Assembly (NCBI GenBank): GCA_031763025.1
Contig: JASSKH010000002.1
Span: forward strand, 11,897,468 to 11,961,467
DNA from: Macrocystis pyrifera
Lineage: Eukaryota > Sar > Phaeophyceae > Laminariales > Laminariaceae
Direction of reading: 5' to 3'
DNA: 64,000 bases
Numbering within the stretch: position 1 is the first letter of the stretch; every line of letters starts with the position of its first letter. The notes beneath the pieces were generated by a model that saw only the letters and a program-made list of their open reading frames with translations, made no database searches and was not told where the DNA came from. Shown piece by piece: positions 24,421 through 34,579 of this stretch. A program made the translations under genes and the position numbers.

Positions 24421-24850
24421 CCCACCACCTCGATCCAACGTGCCCACGTCGTCTGCCTCTGACCCCCCCTTTTCCGTAGACAGGGAGTCATTCGCCTCGG
24501 CAGGTACAGGTGGTGTAGGCGACACGCGTTGCCAGATGACATTGCGCGTGATCAGCACAGTGCGTTTCTTTGTCAGCGCTCGTACTGAGTCTCGGGGGTT
24601 GTTTGTTGCAGGGCCAAGGTAAAAACACTCTTGTGCTTTCGCCTGTGACTTGTTTTTCCTCTTCACCTTGCAGTAGCCAGGTTTGAGGAAGGGCAGTAGT
24701 ACTACCGGGGGGGGGCTACCATGCCACATCTCATGCGGCGACTTTCTCTGCGGGTTGGCTGTTGTTGCTGTGCGGTTCAAGGCGTCACACGCCCAGTGCG
24801 ACGCTTCCGCCCACAACGACGTCGTGGCCGGTAGTTTCGCGCCAGGAAAA
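24413..24850 (-). pseudogene. Integrase C-terminal part of the copia element
   Basis: Reads LPATTSLWAEASHWACDALN, then SPHEMWHG and GYCKVKRKNKSQAKAQECFYLG. These are hallmarks of the end of a copia integrase (the LWAEA...NR and SP.E.W segments). The catalytic D,D-35-E core should precede it but is absent: the frame joins almost directly to the Gag zinc-knuckle region near 24860. This is a deletion derivative, and downstream the frame breaks at a homopolymer. Confidence 0.85.
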
Positions 24851-24864
24851 AGCTCTCTTTCGAT

Positions 24865-25034
24865 GAGGGGCAGACATCAGCAGCGTGCCCCAGCCCGTTG
24901 CATCGACTGCATCGATCCATGGACGTGGGACAGGCATCGGCAGAGTGCCCGCGTCCCTGGCATCGACTGCATAGCTTCGCCGTGCACTCGCTCCTCCAAT
25001 GGCCCTTCTTGCCACACCTATGACACTTGCCCAT
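24865..25034 (-). pseudogene. Gag zinc-knuckle segment
   Basis: Three successive C-x2-C-x4-H-x4-C knuckles (CHRCGKKGHWRSEC, CSRCQGRGHSADAC and CSRCNGLGHAADVC). Such knuckles bind RNA in retrotransposon nucleocapsid. Three in a row is more than the one or two usual in copia Gag. The segment is cut off immediately afterwards by the internal deletion. Confidence 0.9.
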
Positions 25035-25127
25035 TGAAGTACTTCCGCTGGCGGCTTTGGCGTTGCTGCCATTGCCACCAGCAGCCGCGGCCGAGCCACC
25101 ACCGTCCTCGTTGGTGCCTCTACCGCG

Positions 25128-26443
25128 TCATCCGTGACCCCGTCGTCCACCTTTTTTTCTGCCATTCCCTCCACCTTTCCCGCGACCCCCGCTACCACCG
25201 CCGCCGGCGGCGTACATCGCATGGCCTGCGTGGCCAGCGTTGGACCCCTTCTTCCTGTTTCCAGAAAATCGGTAATGCCGTTCTCGAACAGCCTTGATGA
25301 TGTCATCTCGGCCGATGCTGTCACGTGATGCCAGGTTCCGAACCTCCACTTCGTATTCGGCAGGCAGAGCGTCAATAAAGATGGTGTACAGCATGTGGTC
25401 GTCTACTGACATTCCTGCTGTTCGCATTTCCGCGGCAAGATCCTCGATCCTGCCCATCTCCTCGAGCGGGTTGCTCCCCGGCGCCATCTTAAAACTGTTA
25501 AAGCGTCGGGAGAGGTCTGATTTCGCCCCCGTCGTCTGAGGGCCGTACCATGCAAGGACAGCGTCCGACGCTTGCCTCGGCGAGGTACACCGGTGCAAAA
25601 ATGCTTTTGTCACTCTTGCTCTTGAGGGCCGTCGACAGGAAATTCCATGCCAGTGTATGCCTGTGCACACTTTCGCGGCTAAACCCCCTAGCTACAAGAA
25701 TCGAGTTATCGGTGTCTAATTCCCCTACGAGAATGTACTGTGGTGGATCCGACACGAAAGCAGACAAGAAACCAACTCCTTTGGCGTAACACCGAGTGTC
25801 TCTTGTCCAGGGGTTGAACTCATATTTTAGCCCACTAAACGATGGCACAGGAGTGTGTTTGAAGGCCAAATGGCGCGATAGAGGCAGATCAAATCCACCA
25901 CCCAACTCACCGCCAGGGTATGCACCCCATCCTCCTGTCCTCCCATGCTGGTCTGGATGACCCCTCGGTGGGCCAACCTCGACAGGCAACGCAGTTCCTC
26001 CGCGTCCAGTTGCTCCCGAATCTGGCGAGTCGCCCTCACGCAAATTTGTCTCTTGTTCTGCTGCAATCTCTCTTACAGCAGTGGGTACTGCCCCTTGTGG
26101 GCTCTCCCCTACAGCAGCGCTACCCTCAGCGCTGCCGGAGTCCGATCGACCAATGACTGCTTCAACAGCAGCAGTAGTCTTTCGTACTTCAGCAGTGGGT
26201 ACTGCCCCTCTTGGCCTTTCTCCTACAGCAGTGGTTTGCTGGACTTTCTCCTACAGCAACGCTGCCTTCAGCGCTGCCTGGCTCCGATCGACCGTTGTTC
26301 CTCGTGAACTCGGCCATCATTTCCCTCATGGCGTTCAGCATCGACGCCTCGCTGTTCTCCATCGCCAGTTCGATCTCGCGTCGCAGCATTTCAACGTCAC
26401 TTGGAGAGTCGCGCTCTTCTTGAGCCGATCCCTTCGAGGGCAT
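25128..26443 (-). pseudogene. Gag of the copia element, frameshifted
   Basis: Three consecutive pieces are in different frames: an N-terminal part starting MPSKGSAQEERDSPS (26443-26189), a middle part with PSFSGLKYEFNPWTRDTRC (26043-25498), and a C-terminal part with LLYTIFIDALPAEYEVEV-type Gag sequence (25670-25128). The last matches the copia Gag polyprotein fold in style. Between the first two parts, 26060-26290 holds a diverged tandem duplication containing CTACAGCAGTGGGTACTGCC. The Gag lies directly upstream of the zinc-knuckle segment. Not translatable as one protein. Confidence 0.75.
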
Positions 26444-26488
26444 CGTGGGCTTCTGGTGCCAGACCTCAAACGTTCAAATACACTAGTG

Positions 26489-26732
26489 TGTTCGTAGAGT
26501 CCAAGCCTGGATGCCCTGACCACCACGTGGCCCGATGAGTTGCTTTATAGTCGTTGTATTAGAGGACAGAAGAGGGGAGAGAGAGCGGAGCCTAGCTCGT
26601 AGCTCGGAGCAGAGAACGGAGTGCTCAAACTCTCCTCGTGAACACACTACATAATTCATAATAACGCCTGCGAAGATATACGCAACCCTCTACAACTTGT
26701 AACCGTGGCTGCTGGAACGATCCAAACGAACA
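26489..26732 (-). repeat. 5' LTR of the copia element
   Basis: 244 bp, TG...CA. On the minus strand it is followed by the leader, which begins CTAGTGTATTTGAACG. A convincing tRNA primer-binding site was not identified, so priming may use an internal tRNA fragment as some copia elements do. Confidence 0.93.
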
Positions 26733-26737
26733 AATTC

Positions 26738-27420
26738 GGCATAATTTGAACACGAAAAATCTGCATCTGAAATTATTTGTCCAACAGAAGGCGCTTCTTT
26801 CTCGTAGCAGGTGCCACTACTTGCTTGTACTGACGTACGACATCTGCAGCAGCAGTGTTTCTCCAGCAACAAAAACAGCAGCAGCAGTAGCAGTGGGACG
26901 CACGATGCCAGGGTCAGCGTCGCTGTACGCTCGGCGGCTCGGCTTGTCAATCTAACCCTTGAACCCTTTGTACACATCTACAGCAGCAGTGTTTCTCCAG
27001 CAACAATACAGCAGCAGCAGTAGCAGTAGGACACACGACGCCAGGATCAGCGTCGCTGTACGCTCGGCTTGTCAATCTAAACCCTTGAACCCTTTGTACA
27101 CGTACTCGATTTTGTCCTGTGTTGGTTTTGAACTCGAAATTCGGCATAATAATTTCAAGACGAAAAATCTGCACTCGACATGCTCTGTCCAAGAGAGAAC
27201 TTCTCGTAGCAGGTAGCAGGTGCCACCGCTACTACTGATGTACGACATCTACAGCAGAGCTTCTCCAGCAGCAAAACAGCAGCAGCAGTAGGACACACGA
27301 GGCCAGGTCAGCGTCGCTGTACGCTCGGCTTGTGTGTGAACCCTTCGTACATGTGTTTCCTGGTCCCGAACTCATAATTTGAAGACGAAAAATCTACATT
27401 CTGACGCGTGTCCAGCAGAG
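26738..27420. repeat. Degenerate minisatellite, about 130-250-bp units
   Basis: Recurring blocks contain ACATCTACAGCAGCAGTG, TTTCTCCAGCA, CAGCAGCAGCAGTAG, then GCGTCGCTGTACGCTCGG and AACCCTTGAACCCTTTGTAC, and 'gacgaaaaatct'. Copies start near 26755, 26970, 27150, 27240 and 27380. The copia element inserted into this array, since its left flank at 21340-21586 has related sequence. Confidence 0.75.
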
Positions 27421-27554
27421 CTTCTAGCAGTGCCACCACTACTACTACTGCTGTACAACGACTATACAGCAGATACTCTCCTTCTTCTCCGTCCCCTCAT
27501 CAGCAGGAGGGTGGGCCTGCAACATGTCTCGGGGACATGGCCCGAACGCTCGTT

Positions 27555-27838
27555 TGTTAAGATACCAGGTATTGTCTTGTATGAGATTGAAGCCCGGTAA
27601 CTACCCGGGTTCAGTCACTGGGAACGTATTTGTAGTACTTGGAAGGCGTATCTTAGATGGAAAACCAGGGGTTTTCAAGAGGAGCACGAGCTTGGTCTCA
27701 GTCTCCGCGTGCACGAAAGGAATAAAATTGCTCTTCGTCTATAGCTAAGCAAACAACACATGTGAGTACAAGGTTTACCGACTTAGAAGGCAGACCTGTT
27801 CAGGGATACGAAGTGCTCCGCAAGCGTTGACCTTAACA
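27555..27838 (+). repeat. Left LTR of the non-autonomous element
   Basis: Nearly identical to 28804-29086; visible differences are a few substitutions and a short indel (CTTCGTCTATAG against CTTAACTTCTTCTATAG). The left copy also has an extra CCAGG at its start. Confidence 0.9.
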
Positions 27839-27956
27839 AGTGGCGTCTTCGGCTTGGGACTTTCCGCTTTTTTGTCGGTTTCGGTTGTTTGTCACTGTTT
27901 TTTTTTTTGTTTGCTTTCCTATTGATGTTGAGTAAGTTTGTTCCGGCCACTGCACG

Positions 27957-28310
27957 ATGGAGACTCAAGAGGTGGAAGGGTCTGCTTCCCCTCACGGTGG
28001 CCGAGCCACTGAGGCCCAGGGCCCCTCAGTGCCCCACCGCCCAAGGCCCGTCGATGTGGATCGAGTGCCTTGTACAACAGACCAACAAGTGGAGCACGAG
28101 TCTAGGCAGGAGCTCCATCAGAACGACGTGGATCGAGTGCCTTGTACAACAGACCATGAGGAGAAAGAGCTTCGACCGGAGCCCCCTGACGGGGCCCGAG
28201 CAGCCTCCGCCAGACGGACCTCATCCAAGACCCCTTCTGTGCCTCGCTCGGCTGAGCGAGCTCTGCCGCCCAAGACAACTGGACGCTCCTTCCTGGACTT
28301 TGGGGGATGA
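27957..28310 (+). CDS. Hypothetical ORF inside the non-autonomous LTR element
   Basis: 117 codons starting METQEVEGSA. It contains an internal repeat, DVDRVPCTTD, twice. It overlaps a longer ORF (27889-28803) in another frame that is rich in aromatic residues. Composition is charged and Pro-rich in the second half. No family is recognised. The position corresponds to where Gag would be, but no zinc knuckle or Gag motif is visible. It may not be translated. Confidence 0.3.
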   Translation: METQEVEGSASPHGGRATEAQGPSVPHRPRPVDVDRVPCTTDQQVEHESRQELHQNDVDRVPCTTDHEEKELRPEPPDGARAASARRTSSKTPSVPRSAERALPPKTTGRSFLDFGG

Positions 28311-28803
28311 ATTTTTGTCTGCCCGATATGTTTCTGGTGTGTTTTCTTTTTTTTTGGACTGGGTTGGGTATGTGTTTTTGCGCATTCTGTCCTGCCTACC
28401 CCCCCCGCCCAGCGTTGGGACTGGTCTGGGCACTCGGCCGCTCAATTGCGGCCCAGGACGCGCTTTCAGAGTTGTGTACTGGGTTTTGATGGTTCTTGTC
28501 GTCTTCCGTGTTATTTTTCTTTTCGTTCCCGTACGCACTTTTCGCTTTTCCGTGCATCTTCCTCGCCCCCCCCCCGTGCGGGCGGTATGGCGATGGCTTT
28601 CATCGACGATTTCTTCCTGCCACTTAAGGCTAGGTCTTCCCTTTATTTTTTTACGTACCTTGCCGGCTTTGTTGCCTCGCAGTTCAGAGGTGTGGGAGTG
28701 GGTTTTGAGCAGCCGCATCTTCGACTCATGTTCTAGTTCGTGGAATTGGGGTTTCCACGAATTTCCCATAATTCTGCATATACGGCCCATCAGAGTGTGC
28801 TAG

Positions 28804-29086
28804 TGTTAAGGTATTGTCTTGTATGAGATTGAAAGCCCGGTAACTACCTGGGTTCAGTCACTGGGAACGTATTTATAGTACTTGGAAGGCGTATCTTAGA
28901 TGGAAAACCAGGGGTTTTCCAGAGGAGCACGAGCTTGGTCTCAGTCTCCGCGTGCACGAAAGGAATAAAACTGCTCTTAACTTCTTCTATAGCTAAGCAA
29001 ACAACACATGTGGGTACAATGTTTACCGACTTAGAAGGCAGATCTGTCCAGGGATACAAAGTGTCCCGCAACCGTTGAACTTAACA
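28804..29086 (+). repeat. Right LTR of the non-autonomous element
   Basis: Matches 27555-27838 along its whole length, with TGTTAA and TTAACA ends. Confidence 0.9.
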
Positions 29087-29829
29087 CGTCGCTGTGGACA
29101 GGCACAGTCTGCCTACGAGTACTGGGTTTCAAGCAAAAACCGTTATAATGTGTTGTTGGTTCTGTGTTTTTTCAACATGGCCCAGCACCAACATGTGCCT
29201 ACACACGTTGCCACGCCTAGCTCGAGCTACTGAGAACGACTTACCACCGCACCAGCACCAGGAGGTCTCTTTTGTGTGTGCGCGCCCACAGAGCCCGCCG
29301 GGGCTGGAATTGGTGCGGTGTGCGTCGAGGGCGGTGGTCAAACGTTGCCCAAAAAAATGTTGAATCACACACACCCGCACACTCACACACATACAGAAAA
29401 ACTTAAAACAAGGCACCCTACGCAAGCCGCTATGAAGAGGCTTTTTTATCTTGGAAGGAAAATTCCAAGAAAAAAAAGGCTCGCACGCTCTGCGCGCTTC
29501 GCGCGCCTTATTATAAGCAAGAAGATGGAAATAGGTCATCTATCTGTGAGTTCGACTGATAAATAATTGAATACCTGGTAGTTGATACCCAATTTAGCAA
29601 GCTGGGTAATACGCCTACTACTATTATATACGTATTTCATTGATAGATGGGAGTTGTGCACAATTTATTATAACACATGTCTTTATATAGGAATTACTAT
29701 TGAAGCTTGGTACAACTCGAAATTTCTTGATTAATTTCGTAATTCGTGGTGGAAATGGATGGGAACAGACGACCACGAATGTTTCTTGTAGGTTGTAGGG
29801 GAAGAGGCAAGTTAGGTCCGCCGGAAGCG
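29087..29829. other. Spacer without recognised gene
   Basis: Contains a CACACA-rich stretch (29365-29395), a short GCGCGCTTCGCGCGC palindrome near 29498, and a member of the TACGTCAGCTG repeat family at 29543-29625. No coding evidence. Confidence 0.5.
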
Positions 29830-30185
29830 GTGCCACGACGGGACGGAACGATAATTTCCTGCGGGAGAGATTTTATCGGCGGGACGGGACGGTAATTTTT
29901 CGATGTCACGGCGGGACGGGACGGTAATTTGTCGGTGTCACGGCGGGACGGGACGGTAATTTTTTGGTGCCACGGCGGGACGGGATGGTAATTGTTCGGT
30001 GTCACGGCGGGACGGGACGGTAATGTCCAACGGGAGAGATTTTATAGGCGGGACGGGACGGTAAGTGACGACGGTCAGAGATTTTGTCGGCGGGACGGGA
30101 CGGGACGGGACGGCGGCACCATTTTGACGGCGGTTTTACCGTCCCGTCCCGCCGTTACCGCCGTTACCATCCCGCCGAAATTACC
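29830..30185. repeat. GGCGGGACGGGACGGTAA minisatellite with inverted end
   Basis: At least seven copies of GGCGGGACGGGACGGTAA, separated by 20-30-bp spacers such as TTTTTCGATGTCAC or an AGAGATTTTAT version. Near 30130-30180 the motif appears inverted (TTACCGTCCCGTCCCGCC), so the array can fold back on itself. Confidence 0.9.
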
Positions 30186-30189
30186 GTGA

Positions 30190-30690
30190 TAAGCTTTGCT
30201 TTTATGTACGTCAGCTGGGAGTCTCCCCGAATTCGGAAAATAAATAATTATCTATACAACTCTCCCCGACCTTCGACCGTCGAAGTAAGGACCGCTTTGT
30301 ATCCCATAAATATGTGCTTATTATTACTGCATACCTGGTACCTGGTACGTGATTTTCAAATTTTTGAGTACGTACGTAACCGCTGTCCGGTGGGCCAGCG
30401 TTATGGTATCCCCTCTCCCCTGTTGCAGCGTTATATTCCCCTCTCCCCTGTTGCGGCGTTCTGGTTTGTAGCAGTCGTCCCCTCATCATACATGGCAGGC
30501 GTTGTCGCCTGCTTTTCTGATGAGTGCCTCGCCCCTTCGTTCAGAAGACATCTGGCGAGGCAAACCGCAACTAATACAAGAGCTTATACCATCCTCAAGC
30601 ACCTCGTGTGAGTGACCAGAGCAGAGCCAAAGGCATCAACCTGCTAGCAGTAGTCGGTCCCTATGTCCATACCGCCTTACACTTAACACT
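30190..30690. other. Spacer, possible 5' LTR region of the gypsy-like element
   Basis: Contains a partial TACGTCAGCTG repeat (30205-30250) and two similar words CCTGTTGC(A/G)GCGTT (30420, 30450). It ends in CTTAACA at 30686-30692, the same terminus as the LTRs at 27838 and 29086, followed by a TGGCGTCGTCGAC stretch that could be a primer-binding site. No matching right LTR was found by eye. Confidence 0.35.
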
Positions 30691-30806
30691 GGCGTCGTCG
30701 ACTAGACGCTTTTGGTATCTGGTCGAGGTCTGATTTTTTTTCCCCCCGGACAATCTGGCTTTTCGCTCTTGTAGTCTGTTTTTTTCGGCTTCTTGCTGTT
30801 TATTTG

Positions 30807-33547
30807 ATGTCTTCTCCTTTTGGTGATTGCGTTCGAGAGTATGATATCCGCCGCTTCCCCAGCGCGTCGGGCGGTGAGACTGATGCAACAGCCGCTATAG
30901 GTTCACGCGCTGTTGGCCCGCGCGACGCAGGGGACTTTTCGTATTCTCCCGGTCTGCCTATTTTCTTGCTTGTTGACAACTCGAGCACCTGTGTCACTGC
31001 TACTAATTTTTGCCGTGCCACAGCCCCTCTGTCACTGCTTGCAACAGGTAGACCCTCGTTCCTTTCGTCCATGCTTGTCGCTGATTCGACCCTGCAGCCT
31101 GCTGCCAGGCCGGACGCAGCGACAAGCGCGCTGGCCCCAGAACGGTACTCCGGGCAGCCGGTTCCGTTCTGGGCGCAGCAGTATAGTCGGCCGAGCCTCT
31201 CTCGGGTATATGATGTCCGTCACGCCAAAAATCCGAGTAATGTTTTTCGTGATCGGCTCGCCCCCCCCCCTTCTTTCCATGCCCTGCATACAGCGCCTTT
31301 TATTTTAGTACGAACACGGATAGTTTCGATGCGCGTTTATCTGTTAGTGAGGTGGGACCCGAGGACATTCGGTCCTCGTGCTTACCTCTTCCTCTGCTCA
31401 TGGCACCCGAGCCCGGCACAGTTGTTCCCCCTGTACCCACGCTTGGCCCTCGTACCCGCTCACAGACAAGACGCGCTGCCGCGCTTTTGCAGTCACACAA
31501 CACGCACCCCTCAGGCGACTGCTTGCCGCCTGACTCGTCTCACATCGACCGTTCCGTTCGTTGTGAGGCTGATGCGAGTCTCCCTGAACCTTCGTCCGCG
31601 CGAGATGTACGACGTGCCCGACGCGCAGCTCGTGCGTCAGCACCAGCTCCGCCTACTAACAGATTATTTTTTGTTGTGCCTGAAGAACAACTTGATTTCA
31701 CTATGCCCTCGTATGGCGATCTTTCCGTTGCGCCTATTAGCAGTTATAATAGTGGAGTTGTTGATCCTGCTCTAGACGTCCTAGACGTTCAGCCAGCAAC
31801 CGTTGTGCCGCCGTATAGCAGTGATCATCTTCATGCCACAGCAGACAGCGACATTTTTGATGCAACAGCAGGACTTTCAGCTTTTATTCCTGGCCCTTCG
31901 TGTAGTCATTTTCATATTGCACCAAGTATCGATTTGTTTGGCACCGTTTCCCCTGCACGACACGTCCATCAAACCGCAGACGTGTCGTCGTACAGCAGTG
32001 CTTTTTTTCATTCCACAGCGGACAGCAATACTTTTGATACGGCAGCAGGTCTCTCAGCTTTTACCCCTGACCCACCGTCCAGCCATTTTCGTGTTGCACC
32101 GGATATCGATTTTTTTAGTGCAGTTTTCCCTGCGTCACACGTCCATCAAACCGAAGACGTGCCGTCGTACAGCAGTGATTTTTTTCATGTTTCCCCTGCA
32201 CGACACGTCCATCAAACCGCAGACGTGCCGTCGTACAGCAGCGATTTTTTTCGTGCCACAGCAAATCGCGATAATTTTGATACGGCAACAGGACTCTCAG
32301 CTTTTCCTCCTGACCCACCGTTCAGCCATTTTCGTGTTGCGACGGATATCGATTTTTTGAGTGCAGTTCCACCTGCATTACACGTCAATCAAATCGCAGA
32401 CGTGCCGCCCTACAGCAGTGATTATTTTCATACCACAGCAGACAGCGACATTTTTGGTACGACAGCGGGACTCTCAGCTTTTATTCCTGACCTGCCGTGC
32501 AGTCATTTTCATGTTGCACTGAGTACCGATTTTTTTGCTGCCAATTGTTTTGTTACTACCGGCGGTCGAAGGGAGCGTAGAAACCGGTCGGGCTCCTTGT
32601 TTGTGCCTAGCGCCGGGTCCTGGCCTTACGTGCCGATAGCAGCGGACAGCGAGAATGTTCGATTCGAGGTAGCAACTACGTACGAGTCTGTAGATCCTCG
32701 TTTTTCGCCTCCCGAGCTTTTGCCAGTGCCCAGCGAGCACGGCCTCTTGATATCCCTCGCTGACGTACGCGCGCATTTTATCCCCCTGCGTTCTATCCGT
32801 GACGCTTGGGATCTGCCCTACGTACCCCTGCTCGACCGGGAGCACGACAATCTGGGGAATTCCAGTGTGCCGACCATATTATTTTCACCCGCACAAGTGG
32901 CTTCGTCATCCATTGCGACCTTAGATTTATCGAGTGACATGGGTTATATTTCGACGCGCGGCGATTTTCCTACGGTTGATTGGTTGGTTTCAGCTACACG
33001 TATTCCCCTGTTTCACGCCTCGGGGCCGGCCCCCCCGACTGTCGTTCGCATATTCCCTGCTCACCGGGTATTTACGACCACAGTACTGGCGTGCCCTTTT
33101 TCCGACGACGGTATATCCGTTTTCGGTTTGCCACCCACTGTTTACGACTTGAACGCAGCTACGCCCTCGGCGCCAAAATGCGCCCCTTCTTACCCAGACG
33201 AGATACGACGAGGTGATCTGAGAGAACAGATCCCGCGTGCCGCCCGGGCCGTGCTGACAACACCATTTGCTGTGGACGCACTTCAAATGCCTCCCGCCTA
33301 CATGACGGATGTCTCGCCCCCCGGTCAAGGTGGACCGGTCGGGAGCCCCCCACCCCTCCCCGAAATGTCTCGGGGACGACAGACACGACCGGTCCAGGCG
33401 AATGCGCCTCCCACCCCGGCCTCGATAACGAGGCCCTGGCAAGGCAAGAAGCAGGATGGGACCAGTCCCCCAAAGAAAGAGAGACCCCCAACTACTTTGC
33501 AGGGGATGTGTCTGACACACCCCCCGCTCCTTCTCGCGCGACAGTGA
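30807..33547 (+). pseudogene. ORF1 of the gypsy-like element, tandem-repeat protein
   Basis: Two frames join at a C-run (31261-31270): an N-terminal part beginning MSSPFGDCVREYD and ending near VFRDRLAPPP, then a 731-codon frame (31352-33547). The second carries a 59-residue repeat (177 bp) spanning about 31780-32530, with landmarks HVHQTADV, YSSDFFH, FDTAAGLSAF and SHFRVAPDIDF; one unit is truncated. The C-terminal part is Pro-rich and basic. No Gag zinc knuckle is visible, so calling this Gag rests only on its place before the pol-like frame. The next frame begins inside its end (40-nt overlap), which could reflect a frameshift expression strategy. Confidence 0.6.
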
Positions 33548-34100
33548 ATACCGCCGCGTTCGATCCTACCCAAGAGTACTGCACGCGCGACATAGTGTTC
33601 TTCTGGCAGCCCCCCTCATGCTTCTCGCAATGGACGCCTTCCCGTTTTACGGTCGAAGGCATCTCTTATTCCTGCGGCGAACAGTTCTTCGCCGCCGAAA
33701 AGAGCCGCCTCTTCGGAGACCACCAGACCCTACAACACATCATGCGCGTGTCTGACCCCTGCCTGCACAAGTAATACGGACGCAAAGTCCGTAACTTCGA
33801 TCTCGCCGTGTGGGAACGCGAGCGAGAAAATATCGTGCTTGTCGGCTCTTACGCCAAGTTCGCTCAAAACCCAGCCATGCGAACCCACCTCTTGGACACA
33901 GGCGACAGACTTCTCGCGGAAGCTAGCCCTTACGACCTCATATGGGGCATCGGATACAGGGCTGACGCTATTCCGGCACGCCAGCCGCCCCTGTGGCGCG
34001 GCTTAAATTTGCTGGGCAAGACCCTGCAAACCGTGCGACGTCTCTTCCGTGACCGCGCGCCGCCACCGAAGCGCCCCCAACAATTGCCTCCTCAAGACAC
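33508..34100 (+). pseudogene. NADAR (YbiA-like) domain in the retroelement polyprotein
   Basis: About 150 residues resemble the NADAR fold. Landmarks are DIVFFWQPPSCFSQWTPS and FTVEGISYSCGEQFFAAEKS, in place of the usual LSN(F/W)-P and Y-x-x-(A/G)E-x-x-(F/Y)-x-x-x-K. YGRKVRNFD follows, then W-x-x-x-R, KFAQNP, IWGIGY and WRGLNLLGKTLQTVR. Known NADAR proteins cleave N-glycosidic bonds in riboflavin intermediates or remove ADP-ribose from guanine. One in-frame TAA (33772-33774) stands just before YGRKV; otherwise the domain reads through. The frame continues to the protease. The domain identification is from memory of the family; its role in a retroelement is unknown. Confidence 0.75.
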
Positions 34101-34325
34101 TTCGCCCTCGAGTAGAGACCGCATCTTCGAAGTCGACCCTTCGACGCGGCAGCAACTGTGCCCAAGAGACACACCTGCAGCCGTCTCCCCGTCGGGGTAC
34201 CCCGACTCCCCCACAACCGTGCCATCAGACCACGGCGGCGATGTTCTCGAAGTAATGTCCGCCGCCCGATCCGGTCAGCATCCCCCCTTGCTCGCTGAGC
34301 AAGGGCCTTGTCTTGTTGCTGGTGT

Positions 34326-34560
34326 CGTAGCCATGGACGACTCTTCCTTTACCACCAAAATCAAGATCCACAGTGGCCTAGCTGCTCTGCGGCTTGGATG
34401 TGTCGCCCTTTAGGATACAGGCTCGCCGCAGACTTTCCTTAACACCCGCGCGTTCGATAGCATGAAACACGTGGGTGCTGCCTCTGCCACTTGCGAACGA
34501 CACACTCCTCCCAGGTCATGGGGCGGCTTGGGTAAGTCTCCGCCTCTTGAGACCACGTGA
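34326..34560 (+). pseudogene. Retropepsin-like protease fragment
   Basis: The segment CVAL-stop-DTGSPQTFLN holds the aspartic protease active-site DTGS in the usual context, preceded by a hydrophobic strand. A TAG replaces the residue before Asp. It continues with ERHTPPRSWGGLG, a sequence typical after the first half of gypsy proteases. The fragment is cut about 50 codons later where the integrase region begins, which marks the deletion of the rest of protease, RT and RNase H. Confidence 0.8.
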
Positions 34561-34579
34561 CACGCAGTCACTGAAAGGG

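Larger units (their letters stand above)
21582..26737 (-). mobile_element. Ty1/copia LTR retrotransposon, internally deleted
   Basis: The element lies on the minus strand and is bounded by 244-bp LTRs with TG...CA ends. A 5-bp target duplication AATTC flanks it (21582-21586 and 26733-26737). Next to the 3' LTR a purine tract (AGGGAGGG, minus strand) is a good polypurine primer. Gene order is Gag with three zinc knuckles, an integrase C-terminal part, then RT and RNase H. This is the copia order (IN before RT). Protease and the integrase catalytic core are missing. Several frameshifts are present, so the copy cannot be autonomous. Clean LTRs and target duplication indicate insertion into the repeat array now split between 21340-21580 and 26738-27420. 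Confidence 0.93.
27555..29086 (+). mobile_element. Small non-autonomous LTR retrotransposon
   Basis: Two LTRs of 283-284 bp (27555-27838 and 28804-29086) enclose about 965 bp. Ends are TGTTAA...TTAACA, so each LTR has a 6-bp terminal inverted repeat. The flanks CGTT (left) and CGTC (right) may be an imperfect target duplication. The internal part lacks Gag, protease, RT and integrase. It has two overlapping plus-strand ORFs, neither recognised. Size and structure fit a TRIM- or LARD-like element mobilised by a partner. The sequence just inside the left LTR (GTGGCGTC) resembles that after 30692 at the gypsy-like element, which could be the partner. Confidence 0.85.

Noticed and set aside
28221-28790. 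189-codon minus-strand ORF in the small LTR element
   Set aside because: Lies opposite other ORFs, is rich in Arg/Lys from T-rich sequence, and shows no motif; treated as a shadow.
29840-30185. CRISPR-like array
   Set aside because: The repeats are G-rich with variable short spacers and an inverted end in a eukaryotic context; this is a minisatellite.
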